Source: Paracyclopina nana | Taxonomy: Eukaryota; Arthropoda; Copepoda; Cyclopoida; Cyclopettidae | Direction of reading: 5' to 3' | DNA: 64,000 nt | NCBI GenBank assembly: GCA_019096065.1 | Contig: JAGUCH010000002.1 | Span: forward strand, 11,606,501-11,670,500 | Shown here: one piece after another, positions 1-10,342 of the stretch | How the letters are laid out: each line of letters opens with the position of its first letter | Numbering within the stretch: position 1 is the first letter of the stretch | Made by a program: the position numbers and the translations under genes | The notes under the pieces: model-generated | The model's database searches: none | Told to the model about the DNA's origin: nothing | What the model saw: the letters and a program-made list of their open reading frames with translations, nothing else

Positions 1-241
1 AGATTGAAATGCATTATAAAGATGCTTCTCTTTCAACGCCACTAGATCTAGTTATTCAAGTCTAGTTACCAAGTCAAGACAACCTTAAAATAATCGTACT
101 TATTCACAATTATACTATTTGATAAGAAAAAGGGAGTTTACCAAAATCAAATAGATAACATAAAATGGAGACACTAATGCAGCTTTTTAAATTGTTTCTT
201 TTGGAGACACGGTAAAAAGTCAGAAAGGAAAGAGTACTCAC

Positions 242-374
242 CGTAGATCAAATAAATTTTTTTGACTTGGGTCTTTTGTTCCAAGGTTGTCAGCAAATTG
301 TCAATGGTGGGATAGTTCGCCAGGGACTTTTCCAAATTTTTTAGCTGCTCCATGCTCAAAAACTGCGCTGCCAT
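242..374 (-). CDS. REEP5/DP1-family ER-shaping protein, first coding exon (partial)
   Basis: The reading frame starts at 374 and runs leftwards to a consensus donor (TACG|GTGAGT, GT at 241-240); the rest of the gene lies outside the window. The segment around TIDNLLTTLEQKTQVKK resembles the N-terminus of animal REEP5/6, which has a DLLAKLEAKTGV-like stretch just before the first membrane hairpin. REEP5/DP1/Yop1 proteins insert hairpins into the ER membrane and shape tubules. Only the cytosolic N-terminus is visible, so the family call rests on about 20 residues. The gene is divergent from the heme oxygenase gene and probably shares the 375-1000 promoter region with it. Confidence 0.6.
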
Positions 375-1000
375 TGAGGCCGATAATTCAGGATTTCAGT
401 TACTAAGACAACGAGGGCGACGTCGGCGACGTTCAAAAATCAGCTTCAATGCCTCAGCAGCTATTGAGCAAGCCAGAATTTCACTCGGGTCATTTCACAT
501 ATAAAAAGTCTGACGTCACATTTATCTTTTGCTTTTTAGTAACGTTATCAACTTGTGACGTCATCTTCCCAAGGTCGCTTGGTGAAAAAAGAGCATTGAA
601 AATGATTCAAAATAAACTCCCATCGCAAAGTGCATAGAAGTAAAAATATCAAGTCAGATATGCATGCTTATCTTCATCGTATGGCATATCGGGCTTTTGG
701 CTAATTTTGTGCTGGCTCTTTTCTCAAGACAGCGTAACCAGAGTATTCTCATTTGATGAATTTCTGAATTGGCCTGATGGACCAAATTCTGTACATTTTA
801 AGTCTTTTCTAAGCTAATATGTTGGAACCTAATTCAAGTGAGGCTGGTTATTGTCAAAAATCTAGCCCTGCGGACACAAGAACTGAGGCTTTTTGAAAGC
901 TATGTGATGACTTAGTATGCCTGGTCTCTGGTTCTTCTAAGTGTTGCTATCATATTAGATAAGTTGCAAACATATTTGAACTGTCATTTACCTAAAAGCC
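375..1000. promoter_or_regulatory. Intergenic promoter region between REEP5-like (-) and heme oxygenase (+), with two CRE palindromes
   Basis: No coding frame is supported here. Two perfect cAMP-response-element palindromes TGACGTCA lie at 511-518 and 556-563, 45 bp apart. They are close to the REEP5-like start and about 450 bp upstream of the heme oxygenase start. CREB/ATF-type bZIP factors bind this site in animals; use here is inferred. Confidence 0.45.
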
Positions 1001-1720
1001 ATGGAAGAAGGCCCCAGTTTTTGTAGAAGACTAAGGGATGCCACAAAAGACATCCACGACACCAGTGACAAACTTGTCAACCTAAAACTTGGAGTAGCCC
1101 TGTCAGATCCCCAAGTGTGGGCAAATGGCCTGTTTGTGTTCTCCAAAATTTTCTTCAAGCTTGAGGACTTAATGGCCTCTTTTCCAGCCTTAGGAGATAT
1201 TCATGAAATAGCAGAGTTGAAGAAGGCTAAGGCTTTTGAGGAAGATCTTGACTTTTACATGCCAACCTGGAGAAGCAATCCTGTGCCAGAAGCTGTCACC
1301 AAATACTTAGACCATTTGTCTACTTTAGCCGAAGAAGATGAGCCTTTGCTTCTGGTGGCTTACATTTACCACCTCTACATGGGTTTGCTGTCTGGTGGGC
1401 AAGTTTTGGCCAAGAAAAAATCATTTTTCGGTGGTGACCAGGAGCTTAAAGGCAATGCTGTGACTTCTATCAATGGAGGTACCACTATAAGTGAACTGAA
1501 AAAGAAGCTCAGATCAGTTGTCAACCAGATGGGTGAGGAAATGAGTCCAGAATTACAATCACGAGTGGTGGAAGAAGGAGTCAATGTCTTCAAGCTCAAT
1601 AACACAATCATTCAAAGTGTCGAAGGTGTGGATGAAATATTTTACAAAAAGCTGTACAAGCTTATTGGAATCTTGATTGCCATTGTATGCATTCTTCTGG
1701 CTCTCATTTATCGCAATTAG
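1001..1720 (+). CDS. HO: Heme oxygenase, C-terminally membrane-anchored
   Basis: A single-exon protein of 239 residues. Heme oxygenases open heme to biliverdin, releasing CO and iron, at the ER membrane with electrons from P450 reductase. The proximal helix motif ATKDIHD places the heme-ligand His at about residue 19. The distal helix carries the family signature around YHLYMGLLSGGQVLAKK (about residues 125-141). The last 20 residues form a hydrophobic tail anchor ending in basic residues, as in animal HO-1/HO-2. One oddity: the Asp of the vertebrate GDLSGG motif (Asp140 of human HO-1) is Leu here (GLLSGG). A polyadenylation-like AATAAA lies just after the stop. The start is the first Met of the frame. 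Confidence 0.9.
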   Translation: MEEGPSFCRRLRDATKDIHDTSDKLVNLKLGVALSDPQVWANGLFVFSKIFFKLEDLMASFPALGDIHEIAELKKAKAFEEDLDFYMPTWRSNPVPEAVTKYLDHLSTLAEEDEPLLLVAYIYHLYMGLLSGGQVLAKKKSFFGGDQELKGNAVTSINGGTTISELKKKLRSVVNQMGEEMSPELQSRVVEEGVNVFKLNNTIIQSVEGVDEIFYKKLYKLIGILIAIVCILLALIYRN

Positions 1721-1962
1721 ATGCCTTGACTTGCCTGAAATAAAAACAAAAAATCACTTACCAATGTCAAATCGTGCACTGTTTATATTAGGCAATATGA
1801 CATTTAGTTAATCAGTTACCGCATTCTGGCGTTATTTTAATTTGTGTTGACTGAAATTTAAAAAAGCAATCATAGAACTTATCTGGTAGCGCTGCTGTAC
1901 TGCAGTCGAAGACAACAAAAACAAAAGATCTTCTTAAAAAGTTTGTGAAATGAAGTGAGGTC

Positions 1963-4878
1963 ATGTGGGATAAGTTGACGGCCTCACTTCAGAGGTCGTC
2001 CGCGGTCGCTGACGTCCATAAGGCCGTCAAAGGGCTCCTGGATGGTGGTAATGACTTCATTCAGCATCTGGACAAGCTCTTGGCACACCCAGATTCTGAT
2101 TTGATCAAAGCTTTGACAGCAATTAGCCTTGTCATCTCCCATTATTCGTAAGTATTTGAGAAATTAATATTTTTACTCGACTTTTTCCCCAAGCTCATTT
2201 CGCTTTTTTTTCCAAAATGAAACTAAAGGTGATTTTTTTTCATTTTAGGTCTGATGGAGTTGAGGAGATGACCAAGCTTCAGTTATGCACCAAATTGGTG
2301 CTTGCTGTTAACGCATTTATAACTGAAAAGTCAAGGTGCCTTATATGCGATCAAGTATATAGCCTGAATTTTGAGACAAAAATCAATTCAAGATGCCAAG
2401 AATGCTCGAGGCCTTCTCATGACAGTTGCACCTCAAATCTTTTCTTACCCAAAGGTTTTTACTGGAAGTGCCCTGATTGCGACAAAGACTTTGACAATAA
2501 GACACTTGTGATGATTTTTCAATCATTGAGGGCTCGTTTGTCTCCTACAGTGAAACACGAGCCTTCAAATGAAGATGATTGCCATAATGACTGTTTTCCC
2601 CAACGGGGTTTTTTATGCGACTTATGCCAATTCAGTTCATTTGACTTGACTGCTTTTGAAGCTCACATTGAAGCCGAGGAAAGCCGCGTGTCATTTGTTC
2701 AAGATTCCATTTCTAGTCCTGGCTTGGGAAAAACCTGCATTAAATGCGGTGACAGCTTTGACACTTGGCCAAGCATGTATGACCATGTGACCAAATACCA
2801 TAGTCGGCCATCAGACTTTCCAGATTTTGGAGACCTCGAGTGGAAGTTTCTCATGAGTAGCCCTAAACGATCTTGTAGCTATTGTGGCACTTCATTTGAC
2901 TCTATTCAAGATTGGCTGACTCACATGCAGACAAATATGGAAGATGATAAACTAGTCACCATGATGGGCGTTGATGATCTCGCAAATCCGGACCCAGAGC
3001 TCAAGTGCTCAGACTGCCAACCAGAGCAAGTCTTTAAAACCTTGGAATCTCTACAAATCCACATATCTACGTTTCATCGGAGAAATAAGCGCTTTTTGTG
3101 CGCTTTTTGCCCCTTTGATGGACTCACTGCTAGGGATCTCAATGCTCACATCCATGAAGAACACGAGGGAAATTTCAATAAGTGCACGCAATGTGACTTT
3201 GAAACTTGGGCTCACTCTGTGCTCAGACGTCACATCAATGTCAAGCATCGAAAATTGAAGAGTTTTGCTTGCAAACATTGCTCGTATTCTGCTATGGCCA
3301 AGTCGACTCTTTTAGCCCATATTACTCGTGAGCATACAATTGAAGATCCCGATGACGAAGAAGATTCTGAATTAGAGGAAGAGAAACCGCCTTCTGTGTT
3401 CAAATGCTGTTTTTGCTCATACAAAAGTCCGAGCAAGAAAGCCTTTCAGGAGCACTTTGATGAAGCTCACGGAGGCAACCGGACGCAATGTCTAGAGTGT
3501 GACTTCAAGGCACCTGTCATCAGCCACTTGAGGCGTCACATCGATTCAGTTCACCGTGGGCTCAAAAAGTTCCCTTGTGAGTACTGTCAACATCGAGCCA
3601 CCACTAAGCAAGGTTTGGAAAGGCACGTACGAGTTAGGCATTTGGACCTGAAGGATCTGAAGTGTCCACATTGTGAATACAGGACTAGTGCTCCTGATGC
3701 CCTTAGAAGCCATGCTAGGAAATACCACGAAGATCAGGTAAGATACAGGATATTTAGGTAATTTTCAACCACTTAATTTGCCTTGCTCACTATAGGATGA
3801 CGAGCCAGCCAAGAAGAGAATATATTTTGGCAATCGCACACCCATCCCAATGGTGTGTAGGCTATGCGGAGAAGGAGCTCCTACGACCAACAAACTGGCT
3901 GTACATTTTGCAGAGTGTCATCCGTATGAAAAGCCATTCTGGTGCCATGAATGCAACATTGGCTATGAGACGTACTACGGAATACAGAACCACAACCGAA
4001 AAGACCACAGTGAAGAAAGGCACCTGTGCCCAGTGTGTGGTTACAGCACGCATGGGCCACAATATTTGAAAAGACACTATCGAAGGGTTAGTTGACCTAA
4101 TGTATGCTTTTCATAAGCTTTTCTAAATTATTTGTGGTTAGAAACATCCGAGTATGTACGAGGCTCTGAACGCTCAGCAGAAGAATGAAAACCCGAGCAG
4201 TGAGGACAAAATTTCGGCCGACGAAAAGATGAAAGTGGCTCTGGAGCTGAAAGGACTCACTGACGAGCAAATATCTGACCGAGTGAAAGCCCTCATCATG
4301 CTCAGTGATGATGGAGTGTGGACTTGCGCCAAATGTGACAGAAGATTCGATGGCAAGCCCAAACGAGCTCTGTATTCTCACATACGAGAAAGGCACTTCC
4401 ACATGCGCCATTTCAAGTGCAAAGAGTGCAATTTCTTGTCTTACAACCGAGCAGAGATCCAAGAGCACAAAGAGAAGCACAAAGCTGACAAGCCAATTCA
4501 TCAGTGTGACCTTTGCGGTTTCATATGCGACAACAGTACTGGATTGATTCGTCACAAGCGTGGACGCTTTTGTCAGAATGGGCACTTGCAACGGAGGAAG
4601 CGTGACAGAGAAAAGTAAAAATTGGCAAGTTATTGGCCAACACAATTATCATTTTGACTTTTTTCAGGATGGCCAAAAGAATGGCAATGGCTTACCAACC
4701 CACAAGCGAAACTCCTGAAGAAAACTTGAGGAGCATGACTAACGGAGGAATGGTGCTTGATGAAGATTCAGGCCCTGGTCCCAACTCGGACACCGCTAAC
4801 AATCGATTCATCCCTTATGGAGCAATAAATGGGGTGATGGCAGCTTCTCAACATCATCAACATCCCGCCATGTATTGA
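1963..4878 (+). CDS. Large PHD-like and C2H2 zinc-finger protein (five exons)
   Basis: Exons 1963-2147, 2249-3737, 3796-4086, 4142-4614 and 4668-4878 join in phase through GT-AG introns of 53-101 bp and give 882 residues. A C4HC3 PHD-like finger lies near residues 95-145 (CLIC...CQECSRPSHDSC...WKCPDC). About 16 C2H2 fingers of the Cx2C...Hx3-5H type follow, for example CTQCDFETWAHSVLRRH and CPVCGYSTHGP. One finger is completed across the exon 3/4 junction (HYRR|KH), which supports that splice. An acidic linker lies near residue 430 and the C-terminus is low-complexity, with a His-rich end. The role is probably nuclear DNA or RNA binding. I do not recognise a named orthologue. AATAAA occurs near 4976. 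Confidence 0.85.
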
Positions 4879-5045
4879 ACAAAAGATGCATTTACTTCCG
4901 CATATTTATTGTATATCGAGGCTGTATTTATTTTCTATCCTTTTTTTTACTACCAAAACACACATCCTGAAAGGAAATAAAAGATGCACATTAAGTACAG
5001 AAGACGTCATACTATTCTTTTAAAATAAATTGTAGCTTTACCTCT

Positions 5046-5329
5046 TTACTTCTTCAAAAGTTGATGCCTGACTGCGAAAAAGGGAACGGCGAAGCCACTT
5101 CCGAAGAAAAGGATAAATAAAGCCGTCAACCTGTAACGGTTGTCAATCCTGAATGGCAAACCCTGAAAAACGATAAGATGTCAACTCTTTTCTTGAGAAG
5201 TTTATAAAAATCAGCTCGTACGTGACCAGGAGGGGGGACGTGGTCAAGGATCCCATGGTCGTTGCTCCTTCGAAGAGCGGATGTTGTCAAATGGCGACGA
5301 AAAGCTCCAAAAGATCTGGTCACCAACAT
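5046..5329 (-). CDS. COX7C: Cytochrome c oxidase subunit 7C (two exons)
   Basis: Exons 5329-5222 and 5162-5046 are joined by a 59-bp intron and encode 74 residues. COX7C is a small nuclear-encoded, single-pass subunit of complex IV in the inner mitochondrial membrane. Exon 1 is a basic, hydroxyl-rich presequence (RRHLTTSALRRS). Exon 2 carries the family core GLPFRIDNRYRLT, then a hydrophobic helix (ALFILFFGSGFAVPFF) and the conserved end VRHQLLKK. Length and order match insect and vertebrate COX7C. The short second exon becomes clear only when both exons are read together. Confidence 0.92.
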
Positions 5330-6360
5330 TCTAAAGTTTTACTTCCTTCGAGCTAGCTGTAGTTAGCAATGGCGGATAGCGCAGTGCCCTTGTTTTGGCG
5401 AGAGATCGGGAAAAGTCTATCTAGACCATGTAGGTTAAAAAGTACGATTTCACATTTCCTATAATCAAAAAGAAATTAACGGAGAGGAAAAAAGACTGAA
5501 GAATTGTTACATTCCTTAATTGCTATCCAAAATGTCCAGCCGACATTGACAATAAAACCCAAAAAGTGGGCAATAGAACCTGAAAAAGAATATCCCACTC
5601 GTAATAAAATGTCGGAAAATAAAACATTTATTGAAATATAATTTATCACGCAACTTTGCGATTGGCAAAATGTAAAACTGGTCCTTATTAGCTATGACCC
5701 CACTAAACCCAATCAAACCAAGCCTAATCTCACTGAAAATGGTATTGACTCCTCATTCAAAACATTTGAGCGACGCCTAGCGGAAAAATTCGGGTCGTAA
5801 TGTAGGCGAAAATTGAATAAAGGCGATGTACCTTTTTTTAGGCGAAATTAAAAAGTAGTAGTATCTCGATCCCTCAATGGCAAGATTTTCACCTACTATT
5901 TTGATGACTAACGTCCGATAGCTGCCTCGCTAGTTGATTGTTATTGTTATGAATGAGGAGTCTATCAAATTCTAAAAATGACAAATGTAAATCGCCATTT
6001 TTTATGTTAAAATACTGAAAAAGTGAAAAGCTTGAAATGTGATTTTGAGCTTGAAAAAGCTTGATAATAATTTTCAAAAGCTTGGGATCGCTGGAACTGT
6101 TGTGAAATTCAGTCCTTTTTTGCAACTAAGAGCAAACTCAGCATTTTTGACCCATTGCTGAGCTCCGCTGAGAATTCGAGGCAGCAGAGTTAATTTTTAG
6201 CAACCAATTTTGTGAGTGTCTACAAAATCCGTTTTTTGGCTGCCCTGAAATGAGCACACAGTAGTACTTTTTTCCAGCCCAGAGCAGACTTAGCATACTT
6301 GAAAGTTTGATGAGTCATCTGAGTCAATTTTAAGTGGCCGATTTTTTTATTCTGGTCTAC

Positions 6361-6658
6361 TTTTAGTTCATGGGCAGTATTTAGTAGTTTGAAGATTCTC
6401 CTCAAATCAGCCCTTTTAAAATAATGGACTCAGCTGCCTCAAATTCTCAGCAGAGCTCAGCATAGGGTCAAGATTGTTGAGTCTGGTCTCAGAAGAGAGT
6501 AAATTACTCATTTTTTAAATCTCAAGTTTACTTTCAGTTTATGGGCAGTATTAGGTAGTTTGTAGATACTGCTGAAATCATCCCTTAAAATCGACTCAGC
6601 TGCCTCAAATTCCCAGCAGAGCTCAGGAAAGGGTCAGAAATGCTGAGTCTGCTCTTAG
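6361..6658. repeat. Two direct copies of a ~130-bp repeat
   Basis: Copy 1 (about 6361-6492) and copy 2 (about 6532-6658) share the order of landmarks ATGGGCAGTATT, then CTCAGCTGCCTCAAATTC, then CAGCAGAGCTCAG, then TGAGTCTG. Weaker fragments occur from 6120 to 6300. They lie between COX7C and the 3' end of the sulfotransferase gene; 5330-6784 shows no other gene. Confidence 0.6.
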
Positions 6659-6784
6659 TTAGAAAAAAGCACAACTGTTCTTGTCTATCTGTGGTTCTTG
6701 GAAGTTCCACTAACTTGGGATTTTTGGTTATTGGTAGAGAAATTCTTAACTGCTGCTTATATTTTGGCATTTGGAATTGATCAT

Positions 6785-9562
6785 TCATTCATTTGATTGT
6801 TGATTTTTTTGCCAAAGGTTCAGAGGAAGGAGCGGACTGAGAGATTTAAGCTCAGTTTCATTGTGAAAAATTCTGTATCCCCAAAGCTGCATGGCTGTTT
6901 TGCAGTGCCTTTGTATGTCTGTTTTGGCCCGTGTGCTGTGCCAGGCGCGCTCTCCTTCTCTCAGCGTTGCGAGACCTCAGCGGTAGCCATTGCTAATTTT
7001 TTGTGAGAATCAGTGTGTGAGAAGAATTGAATAAGAGAACATCATGATTGAGTTTTACTGATTGATTTATTGAGGTCAAAGTGATCTATTTTATCTATTT
7101 GTGTATTATGATAGTGTTTTATGTACTGTAACTTGCTAGAGCAATGCTTTGGCCTTTATTTTATGCAATGTGTAGTCTTTATTAGGTGAGCTTTGCTCAC
7201 ACCATATGTGAATGCTTAGTCATTATTATTAGAAGGATCTTTATTGGTCTCTTTGGTGTTGTCTTACAATACCATTAGTTGTCCTGCTAGATTTGCAGCC
7301 AGGCTGTAGATTCTTCACCTTTGTGGTTGTGGATCCTCCAGAGGAGTACCTGTCTTCCCATTTGGTAGACCAGCCATTGGGATAGCGATCCTGTCACGTC
7401 TGCAGGACCTCAAAGTCTTAGACTTCGGGCTCATCTTCGTCCTCAGAGGATTCGAGTCGGGCAGCCTGAAGGCCTACGACAAAGTGGCGCCCAACGTGGG
7501 GCCTTGAGCAGCCCCAAACCTGTACACTGAGTAAGTCTATGTTGGACTTCCCATCATGGTACTCCGAATCCACACCTCAAATCCATCATGTCAGCTGATG
7601 AGTCGGAGCGACACCCGCACCCTGGCGGCGTCTCCCGCAACTGGCATCAGCTTCTGAACCTCGCAGCGATTCCGGCACCCAGCTGCGCCTCCCACAACTA
7701 GCGGTGTCTCCCGCAACTGGCGGTGCCTCACACGACTGGTGGTGCTGCCCGCAGCTGATGGAGCCTCACGCAACTGGCGGGTGTCTCCCGCAACTGGTGG
7801 GTGTCTCCCGCAACTGGTTCGGGCTCATCTTCGTCCTCAGAGGATTCGAGTCGGGCAGCCTGAAGGCCTACGACATGTCCACGACCCTTCGATAAGGCAA
7901 ATCTTTTTGCCAATGTACTGGTGCATCTTTGGGATCTCTGAATGTATTCCACAGTTGAGGTTTGGCAGAAAACTTTTCTTTTTGGGTGTGATCCACGAGG
8001 AAGGCTTTCACCTCCTTTTGCAGATCCCGACCGAAAAAGTTCAAAATGGCCCTTGAGCTGTTCCAAATATTCAATGCAAAGTCTTCATATCTAATGATTC
8101 TGTAAATGGAAATGGAATTTTGTTTCAATTAAATTGTGTGTGTCCAATGAGTCCTGAATAATTTTGGCACTACAATTCCTCAATGTGTACTTGATGACGC
8201 TTTTACTAGCTCTTATGATTATTTTATAAGGAGCTTATAAATTGCTTTCATATACGTATGAGCTATGAAGCCTGGCTTTCATAAAAAAATTACGAGAAAA
8301 TAAAACAAATAATACATTTAAGCTTTCCAGTTTCCACTGTGCGAATGAAGAAAGCACCTAAATTTGCTCTTAAAAATGCTTGAAAAGACACTAATGATGC
8401 AAAGAAAAAGTTTTCAAGAAGAATTTGCAAAGCTAAATTCGATTCAGGAATGGGACACATTAAAATATTCATGAGAGAACCAAAACTGCTCAACCACCTT
8501 TTGAGCTTTCATCTATTAAATATTCACGAAATATGTGCAGAATCAATAATTATGCTGAACTCACAGAATTCTATCTCGGTTTTGGTTGAGCACTCTTTGT
8601 ACCGTCCAATAGTCGTTGACCAGATCTTGGCAAATTGCCTTGGGATGAATGCACCTGGGGACTTTAATGCACCAATCTCTTTTGAGCCTGGAGTTGATGA
8701 GACCTCTTGGATCACGAGCTATGTAGGCAATCTTCAAGCCAGCTTTCAAGTCCTGGTCGTTCCACAACGAGACAGCCAGGTTGAGGCCAAGCCTGACCGT
8801 TTTCAAAATGTGAAAATTGCTCAGTGCACACATATTGTCCAAAAATGCAGGATTTGAGCAGGTTGACAACCGTTGCAGGGGAACTTTGCAAAAGCCACGT
8901 AATAAATTGTTTCGAGTAATCAGCTCCCCACCAGCAATGCTCGTGTATTTTTGCCCATGCCTCATATCTGCAGCAGAAAAATTAATCCATGTAATTATTA
9001 CCTAGATTTGCTTTGGGTTACACTCGTTGATGACCAGGGAATGGTTGCAGGTGAGCAAGCCTTTGATGACTCGTTTGACAGCTGTGGCTTCAGGACTGCC
9101 TTCGTAAATGCGGTCAATTCCTGCGAATGACAGTGGCTCATAGGTGTAAAATGAGCCAGGATAGGCATTCAAAAGCTCCCCAGTTAGCGTTGACCCACTG
9201 CGCCAAGAAGTGACAACAAGCGCGCGCACAAATGGCTCACTACAATTAATTAATAGTGCATTAATCACTACAAGGAAAAGTGTGCCAAAAATAAAGGCAA
9301 ATTACCTTTTAAGCGCAGGACTTATGGACTTGTTGGTCCGACGCACCATTTCAAGCAGAGATTTGTCTCGAATTTCCGGCGGGGAGAAAAGGACGATTGG
9401 ACTCTCGGTTGTCATGATGTAGGTGACGTTGTTGAGCAAAGGCTGAGGATGCTTCAGCGTGGTCTGCTCCAGGGTGAATAAATGCAGCTGAAGGCCTAAG
9501 GCCAGCATGAAAAAGATGCATTTGAGACAATAATCTAATCTATGGCTTTCACGGGCTGCCAT
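6785..9562 (-). CDS. Carbohydrate sulfotransferase, last exon split by an LTR element
   Basis: A type II Golgi sulfotransferase using PAPS to sulfate glycans. Exons: 9562-9306 (short cytosolic tail and signal anchor), 9239-about 9022, 8967-8565 and 8099-7876, the last continuing at 6915-6785 beyond an inserted element. The 5'-phosphosulfate loop is SWRSGSTLTGELL; the 3'-phosphate site is in IAYIARDPRG; RYEDFA lies near the end, as in the CHST1-7 type family. At 7876 the frame enters the LTR and stops after VVDMS. Skipping the element and one TGTC duplicate, it resumes with IQRHCKTAMQLWGYRIF, the expected family C-terminus, and stops at 6785. The exon 2 donor is uncertain: the best consensus (at 9001) leaves an in-frame TAG, while a weaker GTAACC at 9021 keeps phase. 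Without splicing of the element the product lacks about 40 residues. Confidence 0.8.
7485..7502 (+). other. Primer binding site (tRNA-Lys type)
   Basis: TGGCGCCCAACGTGGGGC, the 18-nt complement of the 3' end of animal tRNA-Lys(1,2), three bases after the LTR end. The same 18 bases recur at 56109-56126. Confidence 0.8.
7623..7817. repeat. GC-rich minisatellite inside the LTR element
   Basis: Degenerate copies of a unit of about 20-25 bp built on GTGTCTCCCGCAACTGG. It directly abuts the truncated 3' LTR, so the internal deletion may have occurred through this repeat. Confidence 0.6.
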
Positions 9563-9721
9563 GGTGGTGGCATTGAGCCTACTGAAGCCTAATGAAGAGT
9601 GTCCACCCAACTAATCGATGGCAAGTCCTCAATTACGTGTATTATTGAACAATCACGCGAGCTCCGATTGGGTTGCAATATTAAACTATATGTATTGCAG
9701 CATAGATAAATAATAGTGCAT

Positions 9722-10342
9722 CTAGGAGAAACACGGGCAATTTGGCACGATTGGGAATTGGCAAATCTTGCTCTGGCAAGGCTTCTTCATTTGCGGATTG
9801 AGGCAGAAAACACACTTTTCGCAACGAGGCGCCAAGCATGGAACGCACTTTTTGCACCTCTTCTTTCGCAGTCCTCCGACAAATACTGATTTTCGAATGT
9901 GCGTTTTGTGGCCTTCGCGCTCGATTTTGATGCCACCCTTGAAAGGCTTTGATGATCCGCATTTGCACACACGATCCTTGTTCATAAGTGAACGTCTCAT
10001 CTGCTCGTCATGCACTTGCGAAAAGTCAATGTCCTCGGGCATTTTCTCCTTGGGCTGCTCAAACTGTGGAGGCTGGATCTCATAGAGGTGGTGTTCTTCG
10101 AATTTCACAGGCTCCAGTGCCAATTTGAGCTGTTTCAGGCCATGCTCAGGTGCGTATTTGTCATGGACCTTTTGGGTATATTCCTGGTATATAAAGGGTC
10201 CCTTGTATACAAATCCACCTAGCTCGTCGGGGAGCTTTTCAATCAAGCCCATGCCTTCAAGGGCGGCGGCGGTGATGGTAATGCGTCGAGACTCATCTAC
10301 AGCAAACTGTTGGGCGATCAGAGGGAGAAACACTCTGATATC
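9722..10342 (-). other. Alternative last exon B of the KDM4-type gene (winged-helix-like + CXXC)
   Basis: The acceptor TTTTTAG|GAT also opens in phase 0. It encodes 206 residues collinear with exon A: DESRRITITAAALEGMGLIEK, the CKCG pair, a CXXC finger with identical spacing (RCKKCVPCLAPRCEKCVFC...) and the end VPNCPCFS. It is a diverged tandem copy of exon A, 112 bp beyond it. Both copies have intact frames and splice acceptors, so both are probably used. Confidence 0.8.

Larger units (their letters stand above)
6920..7875 (+). mobile_element. Internally deleted BEL-type LTR element inserted in the sulfotransferase gene
   Basis: The 5' LTR runs 6920-7481 (TGTTTTGG...ACGACA), followed by spacer AAG and a tRNA-Lys-type primer binding site at 7485-7502. 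The interior is only about 315 bp, GC-rich and repetitive, with no coding capacity. The 3' end (7818-7875) repeats the last 58 bp of the LTR (7424-7481), so the 3' LTR has lost its 5' part. A 4-bp target duplication TGTC flanks it (6916-6919 and 7876-7879). The LTR shares blocks such as TTGGTAGACCAGCCAT and the same primer site with the element starting near 55487, so they are related families. It cannot move on its own. Confidence 0.85.

Noticed and set aside
7276..7285. TGTCC followed by TG at 7279-7285 as the start of a ~200-bp LTR
   Set aside because: The sequence left of it does not continue the sulfotransferase frame, whereas placing the LTR start at 6920 with TGTC duplications restores the gene exactly.
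9002..9004. In-frame TAG at the end of sulfotransferase exon 2 as proof of a pseudogene
   Set aside because: A donor 17 bp upstream (GTAACC at 9021-9016) skips it and keeps phase with exon 3, so it is not decisive.
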